This document shows positions 35,827 through 44,902 of a stretch of 64,000 nt of DNA, piece by piece. The first letter of the stretch is position 1. Each line of letters opens with the position of its first letter. Origin of the DNA: Neptuniibacter victor (GTDB lineage Bacteria > Pseudomonadota > Gammaproteobacteria > Pseudomonadales > Balneatricaceae). The position numbers were made by a program, and so were the translations under genes. The stretch lies in the NCBI GenBank assembly GCA_027943745.1, contig AP025763.1:1798001-1862000 (forward strand). Direction: 5' to 3'. The notes below the pieces were generated by a model. That model saw nothing but the letters and a program-made list of their open reading frames with translations. It searched no databases and was not told where the DNA came from.

Positions 35827-36690
35827 ATGGAGTTGGTTTCCCTAAAAACGTTTAAAACTGTGGTCGAGCGGGGAGGTGTTTTGGCGGCATCTCGTGTACT
35901 TCATACTGTTCAATCAAATATAACCGCTCGAATCAAACGTTTAGAGGAAGAGCTTGGTTCAGCGCTGTTCTATAGAAAAGGGCGTAGTTTGGAGCTAACG
36001 CCAGCGGGTAATACGTTATTGGACTATGCCAACAAGTTACTACAGTTAGAGCAGCAGGCGGGTATCGCTGTGAGACAAGTTGGTGAGGCAACAGGTGAGT
36101 TACGTATTGGGTCAATGGAATCATTTGCGGCTGTTAGAATGCCTGGTGTGCTACAAGCGTTGAGAAAGGCCCATCCACAGTTAATGCCAAGAATTCAGTC
36201 AGATACGAGTGGAGCACTTATTCAAGATGTCTTGGAGTATCGATTAGATTGCGCCTTCGTTGGTGGTCCCGTTGAGCATCCGGACTTGGTTTGTCATCCT
36301 GTTTTAATGGAAGAGCTCGTTTTGGTATCGGCTTTGGACATGGATATTCCTGATACGTTGATCATGTTTAGGGAAGGATGTGCATATCGAGAGAGGGCGC
36401 AGAGATGGCTAAAAGATAATGGCAAGGTTAGTACGCAAGTGATGGACATGGGAACTCTAGAAGGTATTTTGGGGTGTGTTGCAGTAGGTCTAGGTTTTAC
36501 CCTTGTGCCACGTAAAGTCGTCGAAGAATCTCGTTATGCCAATGACCTAAAAATAGAGGTTCTTGCTGCGGAATATAGCCAGGTTCCTACCTTATTAGTG
36601 ACGCATAAAGATGCGACTACGATGGCGGGTATTGAAACTTTACTGGCTCTTTTTAAAGGAAAGCTACCTGAATGGGAATCTGCTGCATAG
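35827..36690 (+). CDS. LysR-family regulator, divergent from the MFS gene
   Basis: 287 residues from the ATG at 35827, preceded by GAGG seven bases upstream; the frame is open back to 35806. The helix-turn-helix reads VLAASRVLHTVQSNITARIKRLEEELG, and the substrate-binding domain begins near residue 85 (GELRIGSMESFAAVRMPGVL). Its likely target is the divergent YbfB-type transporter. The region between is AT-rich (35712-35826) and holds both promoters. Confidence 0.86.
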   Translation: MELVSLKTFKTVVERGGVLAASRVLHTVQSNITARIKRLEEELGSALFYRKGRSLELTPAGNTLLDYANKLLQLEQQAGIAVRQVGEATGELRIGSMESFAAVRMPGVLQALRKAHPQLMPRIQSDTSGALIQDVLEYRLDCAFVGGPVEHPDLVCHPVLMEELVLVSALDMDIPDTLIMFREGCAYRERAQRWLKDNGKVSTQVMDMGTLEGILGCVAVGLGFTLVPRKVVEESRYANDLKIEVLAAEYSQVPTLLVTHKDATTMAGIETLLALFKGKLPEWESAA

Positions 36691-36747
36691 TTACTATCTA
36701 GCCAGCGCAAGTGTACATCAGGGTTGTATTGTATTGTATTGGCTGTG

Positions 36748-37638
36748 TTAGTTAAGCCAGGGGTGCTCATCTAAGCTTTCAATCATATGGTCAATAAATA
36801 ATCTCACCTTTGGATTAAGGTGTCTTCGACTAGGGTAAAGTGCATGGATGCCAACGGTCGGTACATGATATTCAGCTAATACCTCTTCAATGTTGCCTGC
36901 TTCAATATCTTCTAGGCAAAAGGGTTTAGGCATACGGGCAATGCCTAAGTTTTTGCGAAGCATCTCTCGACAGAAACTCATGTTATTAGCTCTAACACGG
37001 AAGTTAACGTGAATGGGTTTTCCTTCGTTCCAATTTTCAAATGCCCAGCTTTGTGCAGTAAGGGCTGCGCCAATACATTGATGGTTACTTAGGTCATCAG
37101 GTGTTGAGGGTTTACCATATTTGTCCAAATATCCTTTACTGGCATAGAGTCTGACATTTGCGTCGGCTATTTTACGGCCAATTAAACTTGAGTCGGACAG
37201 ATCACCAACGCGTAGGGCAAGATCAATGCCTTCCTCAACAAGATCGACTAAACGCGGACTTAATTCTATATCAACTTGTATGAGTGGGTATTTTTCCATG
37301 AAGCTGGCGACGACATCATTCATGATGAAGATCCCCATCTCAGGTGCCATCGTTATTCTTAAACGGCCTTTAGGTTCCTCTTGGCGAGAAACAACATAGT
37401 TTTCAACGCTGTCTAATTCATCGAAAAGTGGTTGGCAACGTTGAAAGAGATCCTGCCCTTCGGATGTGAGGCTAAGCTTTCTGGTTGTTCTTTGTAAAAG
37501 TCTCACGCCTAGCTCGTCTTCTAACTGAGCTATACGCCGACTGATTGTGGATTTTTGAATGCCTAGCTTATCTGCGGCAGCAGTGAAACTGTTATGTTCA
37601 ATAACCCGAATAAACAGTCTTACATCATTTAAATTCAT
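36748..37638 (-). CDS. LysR-family regulator
   Basis: 296 residues with the LysR helix-turn-helix FTAAADKLGIQKSTISRRIAQLEDELG at 16-42 and a substrate-binding domain from about residue 90 (GRLRITMAPEMGIFIMNDVV). The layout with VENYVVSRQEEPKGRLRI and IGIHALYPSRRHLNPKV-like ending is that of the DsdC/AaeR-like group with unknown effectors. It is convergent with the previous LysR gene and 55 bases upstream of a small secreted protein gene. No obvious target is adjacent, so its regulon is unknown. Confidence 0.85.
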   Translation of the reverse strand: MNLNDVRLFIRVIEHNSFTAAADKLGIQKSTISRRIAQLEDELGVRLLQRTTRKLSLTSEGQDLFQRCQPLFDELDSVENYVVSRQEEPKGRLRITMAPEMGIFIMNDVVASFMEKYPLIQVDIELSPRLVDLVEEGIDLALRVGDLSDSSLIGRKIADANVRLYASKGYLDKYGKPSTPDDLSNHQCIGAALTAQSWAFENWNEGKPIHVNFRVRANNMSFCREMLRKNLGIARMPKPFCLEDIEAGNIEEVLAEYHVPTVGIHALYPSRRHLNPKVRLFIDHMIESLDEHPWLN

Positions 37639-37693
37639 AAAGCGTAATTAACCTTAGCACCTTCAATGAAAGTTAATAATTAAAGGTTCCGGT

Positions 37694-38095
37694 TTAAGAG
37701 CATTGCCCCTTTGTCGTTAACACAACCGATGGTGTTGTGGTTTTAACGCTTTCAAAGCTCATATCACTTTTTTGTAATTTAAATGTTGTTGTATCCATTC
37801 CGCCCATGACTGGATCTTTAGCGGTACGCTGCAAGGTAATAACGCTGTCATTTTGTTGTACGCTATAACCGCTGACATTGTTGATGCTTGCTTGCGAATC
37901 CGTGATGACTATCGCATAGCTACAGCGCCCCTCAGGACAATTTCGTGTGCCAGGTGTTTTCATAAAAGGCGCAGTGTAGGTCGCGTGAGTATAGCTACAT
38001 GTATAGCGTTGGCTCTCAGCATGCGCTGGGAGTGAAGAAAATAAAGATAGCCCTAAACTTACATTAACAATCGTTAGAAATAATTTGCTGTTCAT
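37694..38095 (-). CDS. small secreted protein, unknown
   Basis: 133 residues with GGAAGGA ahead of the ATG and a typical signal peptide (about 1-26, cleavage after AHA). The mature part has four Cys (RYTCSYTHATY, RNCPEGRCSYAIV, and one at the C-terminus in KGQCS), which probably form two disulfides in the periplasm. It is otherwise Thr/Ser-rich with beta-strand character. No family is recognised. It is upstream of the membrane-protein pair on the same strand but separated from them by 91 bases. Confidence 0.65.
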   Translation of the reverse strand: MNSKLFLTIVNVSLGLSLFSSLPAHAESQRYTCSYTHATYTAPFMKTPGTRNCPEGRCSYAIVITDSQASINNVSGYSVQQNDSVITLQRTAKDPVMGGMDTTTFKLQKSDMSFESVKTTTPSVVLTTKGQCS

Positions 38096-38186
38096 TTTCC
38101 TTCCCCATAATTTCCTATTAATAGTCTAGGGCAAATTTTGCAGTGCTTAAACCTTTGGATGCTAGTTATTGTGCTAACGAGCTAGA

Positions 38187-39776
38187 TTAAGGTTTATTTA
38201 TACCTAAAAGATTAAATTCTGCATCCCGCATACTCACTAAAAGCATATTACCATCTTCATCAACTTTAAATTCACCGTATTTTGCTTGCTGGAATTTATC
38301 GGCTGTACCTTCTTCAAAAAAGAAGGCGTTCGTAGCAAATTTTAGGCGACTTTTCCTTATTCTAAACTTCAACAGTTGCTGGTTTTCGGTGATTGTTTCA
38401 CCAGAATAGATGGCGATGTACTTGGCGACATTTTTTGGGCTGATCTCGGCCAGTATGAAGCCATCTTGTATATCGTTTTCGATTGAACGATTGAATGCTT
38501 CTGTTGCTATCTTATAGCGCAGCCGCATGTAGTCACCTTGCATTAATGATCTAGGATCTACCGGTGCTAACTCTAACAAAACACTGCGGCCATTAGATAT
38601 GAGTGATTCCTTTTGGAAAATATTGGCATTAATTACGACTAATACCAATAACGCCGTGCCTAATGATAGCCATTTTCGCGTGTCCATTTTGGGTTGAACT
38701 CGGACATTGCCTTTCTCATCTCTTGTGATAAAACTAATGAACCATAATGTGATTAATAACAGTGCAGCGATACTGAACAAGTAAATTGATTTAACCAATA
38801 ATGTTTCAGATAAGTTGTAGTAATACCAAGATAGAAAGCTCAACAGAGACGCTATACCTAAGGCAACTAACGTTATGTGTTGTCTATAAAAGCCGATGAT
38901 CAAGATTAAAAGTGCACTACTAGCACCGGCCACGGGAAAACTTGATATGAGTAATATGAGTAAACCAGAAAGAGCGAGTATTCCCTGTTTCGAGGTTATG
39001 CTCAGGTGTTGCTCTTTCAAAATTTGTTTTAAAAGAAATAAGCATGAAAGAGCGATAAATAGGTGCCCAATATAAGGGCTATATTGCTGAATAAAACCGC
39101 TAGATTTTTGTTGGTAGTACCTGAAAAACTCATCTTGAAAGAGGGCATGCGCACTCAATTGGATCAAGGATAAAGCAAAGCCAAAGCCTATAGGTAATAG
39201 AACTGACCGGTATCGGTAAAGTAATCTATCCTGAGTCCAAATCAATGTTAACAGGCAGGATGCAATGGCGCTGTCTAAACCATAGATACCATTGAGATTA
39301 AAACTCCAGAAAAGGGCAATCATTGCAAACCAGCAACTCATCACCCTATGAAGGAAATTTGGCATTAATAGCGCTAGTGCGCCTTGATATAAAGCGATAG
39401 AGAGGAAAGCTGAACTCTCCTTCATAGAAAGAATGTCAAACAGCCCCCAGCAGACCATAAACTGACCGCATAGACTGGTGGCTAAGGCAAATTGTTCAAG
39501 GAAAGCTACTTGCTGTTTATAGCGGAAAATAAGAAAGGCTGAGACGGAGCAAGAAAGGCCAATGATAATGAGGAACATTTCATTATCGTAACTGAAGATC
39601 CAGTCAAAAATAGCAGCCGAGAAACCCAGCATAAACAGGGCTGCGAACCAGCCTGCGATGCCTTGCATGGTTTTGATATACCAAGGGGTTGAGTTATCTT
39701 CGCTTAACGGCGTATCTGTACTAATGATATTTTGTTGTTGTAACCGAAGCCATAACTGCTGATCTCTGCGTATCAT
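38187..39776 (-). CDS. DUF4401 plus GDYXXLXY membrane protein
   Basis: 529 residues. The N-terminal part (about 30-360) has about 10-11 helices and the DUF4401 pattern WYIKTMQGIAGWFAALFMLGF. The last 150 residues form a periplasmic GDYXXLXY domain, named by the motif GDYMRLRY near 425. The two domains are on separate genes in many bacteria and are fused here. The start codon overlaps the stop of the DUF2157 gene by one base (TAATG). Function unknown; the pair is probably a membrane complex. Confidence 0.82.
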   Translation of the reverse strand: MIRRDQQLWLRLQQQNIISTDTPLSEDNSTPWYIKTMQGIAGWFAALFMLGFSAAIFDWIFSYDNEMFLIIIGLSCSVSAFLIFRYKQQVAFLEQFALATSLCGQFMVCWGLFDILSMKESSAFLSIALYQGALALLMPNFLHRVMSCWFAMIALFWSFNLNGIYGLDSAIASCLLTLIWTQDRLLYRYRSVLLPIGFGFALSLIQLSAHALFQDEFFRYYQQKSSGFIQQYSPYIGHLFIALSCLFLLKQILKEQHLSITSKQGILALSGLLILLISSFPVAGASSALLILIIGFYRQHITLVALGIASLLSFLSWYYYNLSETLLVKSIYLFSIAALLLITLWFISFITRDEKGNVRVQPKMDTRKWLSLGTALLVLVVINANIFQKESLISNGRSVLLELAPVDPRSLMQGDYMRLRYKIATEAFNRSIENDIQDGFILAEISPKNVAKYIAIYSGETITENQQLLKFRIRKSRLKFATNAFFFEEGTADKFQQAKYGEFKVDEDGNMLLVSMRDAEFNLLGINKP

Positions 39777-40783
39777 TAGCTGTCTCCCGTCGTTGGCTGT
39801 TTATCTCGTAATGAGGGGGCAGGTGTTAGTCGCGTGAGTTTCTTAAGCCAAATGCCTGCGGTTGTGGACATACCGATAATACTTAAGCTGATGAAGAGCA
39901 GCGCGCCACCATCAAATCCGCCGGCAAGTGTATTAATCATTAGACTGCTAAATACCACGATGAGGCTTGTAGCACATCCTGATAGTGCCAGTAGATCCAT
40001 ATGCTTGTATCGATAAAAGTAGATGACCGCAGCCATCCAGATCATGTAGCACAGGCTCCCCCAAGCGACATCTGAGTAGTCAAATATCGACCAGATCGCT
40101 AACCATGTCGCTAAGAAACCAGACAGAATCAGTGCGACCTGGGAAGCGACTCTATTGCTTAGCCATGGTTGCTTGCGAAAGTAAGCAAACTCTAAAGCGC
40201 ATAGACTAGTAGTGTTGATGAGAAGTAGTAATCCAATAAGTTCTTCCTCTTTAAAGAGGAAGCCCAGTAGGCCACGAAACGTTTGTGTGTAGAGGGCAAA
40301 GGCGAGGTTGATAAGCATTAGCCATAACAGCCATAAGGTACTTGAACGGCTAAGAAGGGCCCAGGGCGTAACAAAGAGAGCCCATATTGCAAACAGCTGC
40401 CATGGATCCGCACCCGTTTGGTAAATCTGACCGCTGAGCGCAAAGAGTGCACCGGTAATCAGGGCTAAGAAGCAGGTTATTGCCGTACTTAACGGGCTCA
40501 ATGATGGGGGTCTAGTCGTATATAAAGCGGTCGTAACTAATAAGGTTTGCAAAGAGGCGAATTTAGTAAAAGTACTGATCGATTGCCAGTTAAAAGCGAA
40601 GAAAAAAATTACACTGGCTGCGAGTGAAGTGATACCTAGCCATAATAGCAGCCGTTTAACAAACAATAACCAATGCTGTTGTGTCGGTTGTGAATTGCAT
40701 TGTGCTAAAGCAGCATCAATGTCCTCGGGGAGGATGTGTCCTTGCGCTGACCAGTCGAGAATTTGCTGACGTTCTGTATCCAT
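39776..40783 (-). CDS. DUF2157 membrane protein
   Basis: 335 residues. A soluble N-terminus (about 1-40, WSAQGHILPEDIDAALAQC) precedes about ten helices, starting WLLFVKRLLLWLGITSLAASVIFFFAFNW. This is the DUF2157 pattern. It is the first gene of a two-gene unit with the DUF4401/GDYXXLXY gene, the usual partner. Function unknown. The stretch upstream (40784-40871) has no visible terminator of the FmdB-like gene. Confidence 0.83.
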   Translation of the reverse strand: MDTERQQILDWSAQGHILPEDIDAALAQCNSQPTQQHWLLFVKRLLLWLGITSLAASVIFFFAFNWQSISTFTKFASLQTLLVTTALYTTRPPSLSPLSTAITCFLALITGALFALSGQIYQTGADPWQLFAIWALFVTPWALLSRSSTLWLLWLMLINLAFALYTQTFRGLLGFLFKEEELIGLLLLINTTSLCALEFAYFRKQPWLSNRVASQVALILSGFLATWLAIWSIFDYSDVAWGSLCYMIWMAAVIYFYRYKHMDLLALSGCATSLIVVFSSLMINTLAGGFDGGALLFISLSIIGMSTTAGIWLKKLTRLTPAPSLRDKQPTTGDS

Positions 40784-40871
40784 TATGAGGCTTCCCGCCT
40801 ATAGACTGTAGGTAGATGAAGGTCACTATCATCTACCTACCACTGTCTGTCAAAGAGTTCGATCTTGAACC

Positions 40872-41126
40872 TTAGATCCCACAGCCCCCACTAGGACAGC
40901 CACCGCCATTCATACAAGGTGGTGATTCAGGATTTTTGAGAGTACTGCTTTTTACTAACCCTGCTGAACTGAGTAGTTTAGTCACTGCCGTTTCAGCTGG
41001 GATGCTTTGAGGGTCAATGTTGGCGAGCTGGCACAGTTCGCCCCAATTCCTTGGTGTTAATGCCATTGTGTGTTTAACCTCAATAACATCGCCAGTCGCT
41101 TCAATGCGGTAATCATAAGTTGGCAT
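40872..41126 (-). CDS. small FmdB-like zinc-ribbon variant
   Basis: 84 residues starting MPTYDYRIEATGDVIEV, as in FmdB-type zinc-ribbon proteins. The expected first Cys pair (CxxC) is missing, and only the Cys-rich tail CMNGGGCPSGGCGI remains, with one more Cys in GELCQLANID. Members of this subgroup are small cytoplasmic proteins of unknown function. The start lies three bases after the MazG-like stop, so the two genes are co-transcribed. The zinc-binding state is uncertain. Confidence 0.7.
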   Translation of the reverse strand: MPTYDYRIEATGDVIEVKHTMALTPRNWGELCQLANIDPQSIPAETAVTKLLSSAGLVKSSTLKNPESPPCMNGGGCPSGGCGI

Positions 41127-41129
41127 TCG

Positions 41130-41600
41130 TTAGTCCAATTTTGGCTCGTGCCAAATCGTATTTTTCAGAAATTTATGCGCAGGGTAAAATTTACCATCGC
41201 TACCTGTTTGGTCTATAGACGATTTTATGTAAGCTTCGGGGATCTCTCCACCGGCGTATACGTCTAATCCTTTTTCTTGCTGATAAAACTTAAGCGTTGC
41301 TTCAATCTCTTCATTGGTTTTGCAAAGCTTAGATAGATTACTTTCCTGTACAGCAGCCATATCTTTGTCGGCATCGATACCCATTATATGCGCCATGCCA
41401 TAAGTTACGACAAGAATGTCTGCAACGGCATCACGGATTTCAGAGATATCTCTATTGTCTATACCTTCAACTAACTCTGCTAGTTCTTCTTGAATTAGGT
41501 GTAGCTGCTTAGCTGATTTTTCCCAGTTAGGATTTTGTAGATCCCCTTTTTCGTTTCCAAAAACCGTATTTAAGAAGGAAACGTCTGTAAAGTTGCTCAT
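41130..41600 (-). CDS. MazG-superfamily (all-alpha NTP pyrophosphatase-like) protein
   Basis: 156 residues. The all-alpha NTP-PPase motif is visible as EELAELVEG with a second acidic helix IRDAVADILVVTYGMAH, giving EExxE...D-A-x-x-D metal ligands. Such enzymes hydrolyse non-canonical or damaged nucleoside triphosphates. The C-terminal part (KGLDVYAGGEIPEAYIK and HKFLKNTIWHEPKLD) is typical of a phosphoribosyl-ATP pyrophosphohydrolase-like subgroup. It lies directly upstream of the FmdB-like gene on the same strand. Substrate unknown. Confidence 0.8.
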   Translation of the reverse strand: MSNFTDVSFLNTVFGNEKGDLQNPNWEKSAKQLHLIQEELAELVEGIDNRDISEIRDAVADILVVTYGMAHIMGIDADKDMAAVQESNLSKLCKTNEEIEATLKFYQQEKGLDVYAGGEIPEAYIKSSIDQTGSDGKFYPAHKFLKNTIWHEPKLD

Positions 41601-41651
41601 CTAGGCTCCAAAAAATTAATGATATTCATACAGGAATATGACGGCTGAGGG

Positions 41652-43322
41652 CTAATGTGCTCTATCTTCAGCTATCTGATAAATTTTATCTACTACTGCT
41701 CGTAAGCCGTTGCCACGAGAAGGGCTCAAATGACGCTCTAATGATAACTGGTTGAAAATGTCATCTATGTCAATTGACCTGATCTCTGAAACCGTTTTGT
41801 TATTAAAGATATCGATAACTAACGCTAGAAGGCCACGGATAATGCGCGCATCGGAATCTGCGTAAAATGTTATTCTTTGATTATCTGAGAGTTCATAACT
41901 CAGCCAAGTGTTGCTTTCACAGCCTTTGATGAGATTAGCATCTGTCTTTATATGACTAGACGCGATATTCATTATTTTACCGTGCAGCATTATCTGTCTA
42001 TAACGGGCATTCCAATCTTTAAGCGCAAGAAGCTCGGCTAAAATAGAGGTGGTAGCAGGTTGGGCATCAGGCGGCGCAGTGACTGCTGAACTGATTTCAA
42101 GCGAGGACGAGGACATTCTATCAATCGCCTCTGCAAAGCGTTCAACTTCCTCAAATGTGTTGTAAAAAGCAAACGAAGCTCGTGTTGTTCCGGGAAGGGC
42201 CAGCGTTTGCATTAATGGCATAGCACAGTGGTGGCCGGATCGGACGGCGATACCTTGTTGATCTAAAAGGTGACCAATATCTTGTTGGTGTAGGTTTTCT
42301 AACGTAAAGGAGATTAAGCTCACACTCTCTTTCGGGGAGCCGATTCGATTCCAGCCTTTTATTGTTGAACAGCACTCTAATGCATAGTTAAACAGGTTGC
42401 TTTCGTGTTGTTCTAGCAGGACTCTATCTTGCGAATTTAGCCATTCAAGCGCTTTAGCAAGGGCGATTGCGCCTGATATATTAGGCGTTCCCGCTTCAAA
42501 TTTTAAAGGAAGTTCGTTGTAGGATGACTGTTCAAAACTTACCTTGCTAATCATCTCTCCACCTCCTTGCCAGGGAGGCATTGCTTCTAATAGCGCTTGC
42601 TTGCCATAGAGAACCCCTATACCTGTTGGGGCATAGAGTTTATGGCCAGAAAAGGCATAAAAATCGGCATCAAGCTCTTTTAAATCGATTTGCAGGTGTG
42701 GCAAAGCTTGAGCGCCATCAATGAGTGTTATGGCTCCGACGCTATGTGCTTGAGCTATCATCTCTTTGATTGGGTTAATTGTGCCAATAGCATTCGAGGC
42801 ATGGGTAATAGCGACCATGCGTGTCTTATCTGATAGCAGGTTGCTGTATGCTGCCAGATCCACATCACCGTTCGGTAGTAAGGGAATAACTTTTATTAAA
42901 GCTCCCGTTCGTTGTGCGAGGAGTTGCCAAGGCACAATATTAGCGTGATGTTCTAACGTGCTAAGGATTATTTCATCGCCTTGTTTTAAAGAGGATCCCC
43001 AGCTATTGGCAACGAGGTTAATTGACTCTGTTGTCCCTCGCGTCCAAATAATCTCTCGGCTACTTCTGGCATTAACGTATGAAGCGACAATTTTACGAGC
43101 ATTTTCGTATAAATAGGTCGCTTCGGCGCTGAGTACATGACTGGCGCGATGAACGTTTGAGTTGCTCTCTGTGTAATATTGCTGCATGCAATCTAAGACG
43201 GCATTGGGCTTTTGAGTGGTCGCCGCATTGTCTAAGTAGATCAGAGCCTTCCCATTTATCTGTTTTGCTAAAATGGGAAACTCTTGGCGTAGCCGCTGTA
43301 TTTGAGAGGGGAGTTTTGGCAT
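41652..43322 (-). CDS. cysteine desulfurase fused to a SufE-like domain
   Basis: 556 residues with two domains. Residues about 1-405 are a SufS/CsdA-type cysteine desulfurase: the PLP lysine is K228 in FSGHKLYAPTG, and the persulfide Cys is C366 in RSGHHCAMP. After a linker (about 406-425) residues 430-556 are a SufE/CsdE-type acceptor, with its cysteine C468 in IKGCESNTW. In E. coli the two partners CsdA and CsdE are separate proteins. The fusion would pass sulfur from C366 to C468 within one chain. The start abuts the stop of the DUF2069 gene, at the end of the arsC-wrbA-DUF2069 operon. Confidence 0.93.
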   Translation of the reverse strand: MPKLPSQIQRLRQEFPILAKQINGKALIYLDNAATTQKPNAVLDCMQQYYTESNSNVHRASHVLSAEATYLYENARKIVASYVNARSSREIIWTRGTTESINLVANSWGSSLKQGDEIILSTLEHHANIVPWQLLAQRTGALIKVIPLLPNGDVDLAAYSNLLSDKTRMVAITHASNAIGTINPIKEMIAQAHSVGAITLIDGAQALPHLQIDLKELDADFYAFSGHKLYAPTGIGVLYGKQALLEAMPPWQGGGEMISKVSFEQSSYNELPLKFEAGTPNISGAIALAKALEWLNSQDRVLLEQHESNLFNYALECCSTIKGWNRIGSPKESVSLISFTLENLHQQDIGHLLDQQGIAVRSGHHCAMPLMQTLALPGTTRASFAFYNTFEEVERFAEAIDRMSSSSLEISSAVTAPPDAQPATTSILAELLALKDWNARYRQIMLHGKIMNIASSHIKTDANLIKGCESNTWLSYELSDNQRITFYADSDARIIRGLLALVIDIFNNKTVSEIRSIDIDDIFNQLSLERHLSPSRGNGLRAVVDKIYQIAEDRAH

Positions 43323-43766
43323 TTATTTAGCAGAACTTGAATCAGATTGCGGATCATTTTTTTGTTTTTCCCAATGAGCAAGCTGCTTGTTATAGCGGCT
43401 CTGCCAACGTGCATACATCATGGCGCTTGTAAAAAGTATGCCTACAAGGAGCGAATACACTAAGCCATAAACAAACGTATTTGGGTTGGAGGCTGCGAGT
43501 ACAGATTGAATAAAAGGAATTAGCAAGACAAAGCAGAGCCAAGCATGCCCACGAGGACTACCTGAGATCATGACTTTAGCAAAAGCGAGTAGGGGTATCA
43601 TATGTATTAGCCAGATAACCCACGGATTCGCTGTGGGTACCGGAATAAGGAAAAGATGCCATAAAGTAAACCATCCGAGTAAGCCTAAGTAACAGGATAC
43701 GGAGATAATGCGCCCTAAACGTGATTTGGCAGCATAGTTATGGTCGTCAGGAATGTATTCTTTCAA
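43323..43766 (-). CDS. DUF2069 inner-membrane protein
   Basis: 147 residues with four hydrophobic helices, starting after a charged N-terminus; the family pattern is seen in WFTLWHLFLIP and IWLIHMIPLLAFAKVMISGSPRGHAW. DUF2069 genes commonly sit next to arsC and wrbA in gammaproteobacteria, as here. Function is unknown. It is 42 bases after wrbA and immediately before the desulfurase fusion. Confidence 0.87.
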   Translation of the reverse strand: MKEYIPDDHNYAAKSRLGRIISVSCYLGLLGWFTLWHLFLIPVPTANPWVIWLIHMIPLLAFAKVMISGSPRGHAWLCFVLLIPFIQSVLAASNPNTFVYGLVYSLLVGILFTSAMMYARWQSRYNKQLAHWEKQKNDPQSDSSSAK

Positions 43767-43808
43767 TGGTTTTTACTCTCGTTAGAGGAGGTTGCTCTGT
43801 CAGCAAAA

Positions 43809-44399
<591 letters not shown>

Positions 44400-44750
44400 T
44401 TATAGAATTTCCAAGACTGACTCTGGTGGGCGACCTATGCGTGCGTTATCGCCTTTAATAACGATAGGGCGTTCAATGAGCTTTGGTACTTGAGTCATAA
44501 TGTCGATGATTTGATCATCACTCAGAGTTAAGTCGTCGAGGCCGTTTTCTTTAAATTCAGTTTCTTTATTCCTTAGTAATGAGCGTGCAGGAATGCCGAG
44601 CTGCGTTAATACGAGGCGTAGTTCCTCTGCAGAGGGAGCATCTTCTAGATATTTGCGGACATCAGGTTTGATCCCTTGCTCTTCTAAAAGGGTTAAAGTC
44701 TGGCGAGACTTGGAGCAGCGTGGGTTGTGATAGATAATAACTTCGCTCAT
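44400..44750 (-). CDS. arsC: arsenate reductase (glutaredoxin-type)
   Basis: 116 residues of the thioredoxin-like ArsC family. The catalytic Cys is C12 in HNPRCSKSRQTL, and basic residues that bind arsenate are seen in RSLLRNKE (about 57-64) and IERPIVIKGDNARIGRPPE (about 91-109). It reduces arsenate to arsenite with glutaredoxin and glutathione. No arsB or arsR is near, so it may also act as a general small reductase. It is the first gene of a four-gene unit with wrbA, DUF2069 and the desulfurase fusion. Confidence 0.93.
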   Translation of the reverse strand: MSEVIIYHNPRCSKSRQTLTLLEEQGIKPDVRKYLEDAPSAEELRLVLTQLGIPARSLLRNKETEFKENGLDDLTLSDDQIIDIMTQVPKLIERPIVIKGDNARIGRPPESVLEIL

Positions 44751-44902
44751 TGTGCTATACCGTACTAATGGATCACAAAAAAGTGATCAGTTTAACGTGT
44801 TGGGTTATGGTGCCACATTGTATACGGCTACAACGGATATTTCATGGATGGGGCGCTTTTTTTGAGTATTAGTCGCCGCCTAATAATTGTTTTGAGGTCT
44901 TT

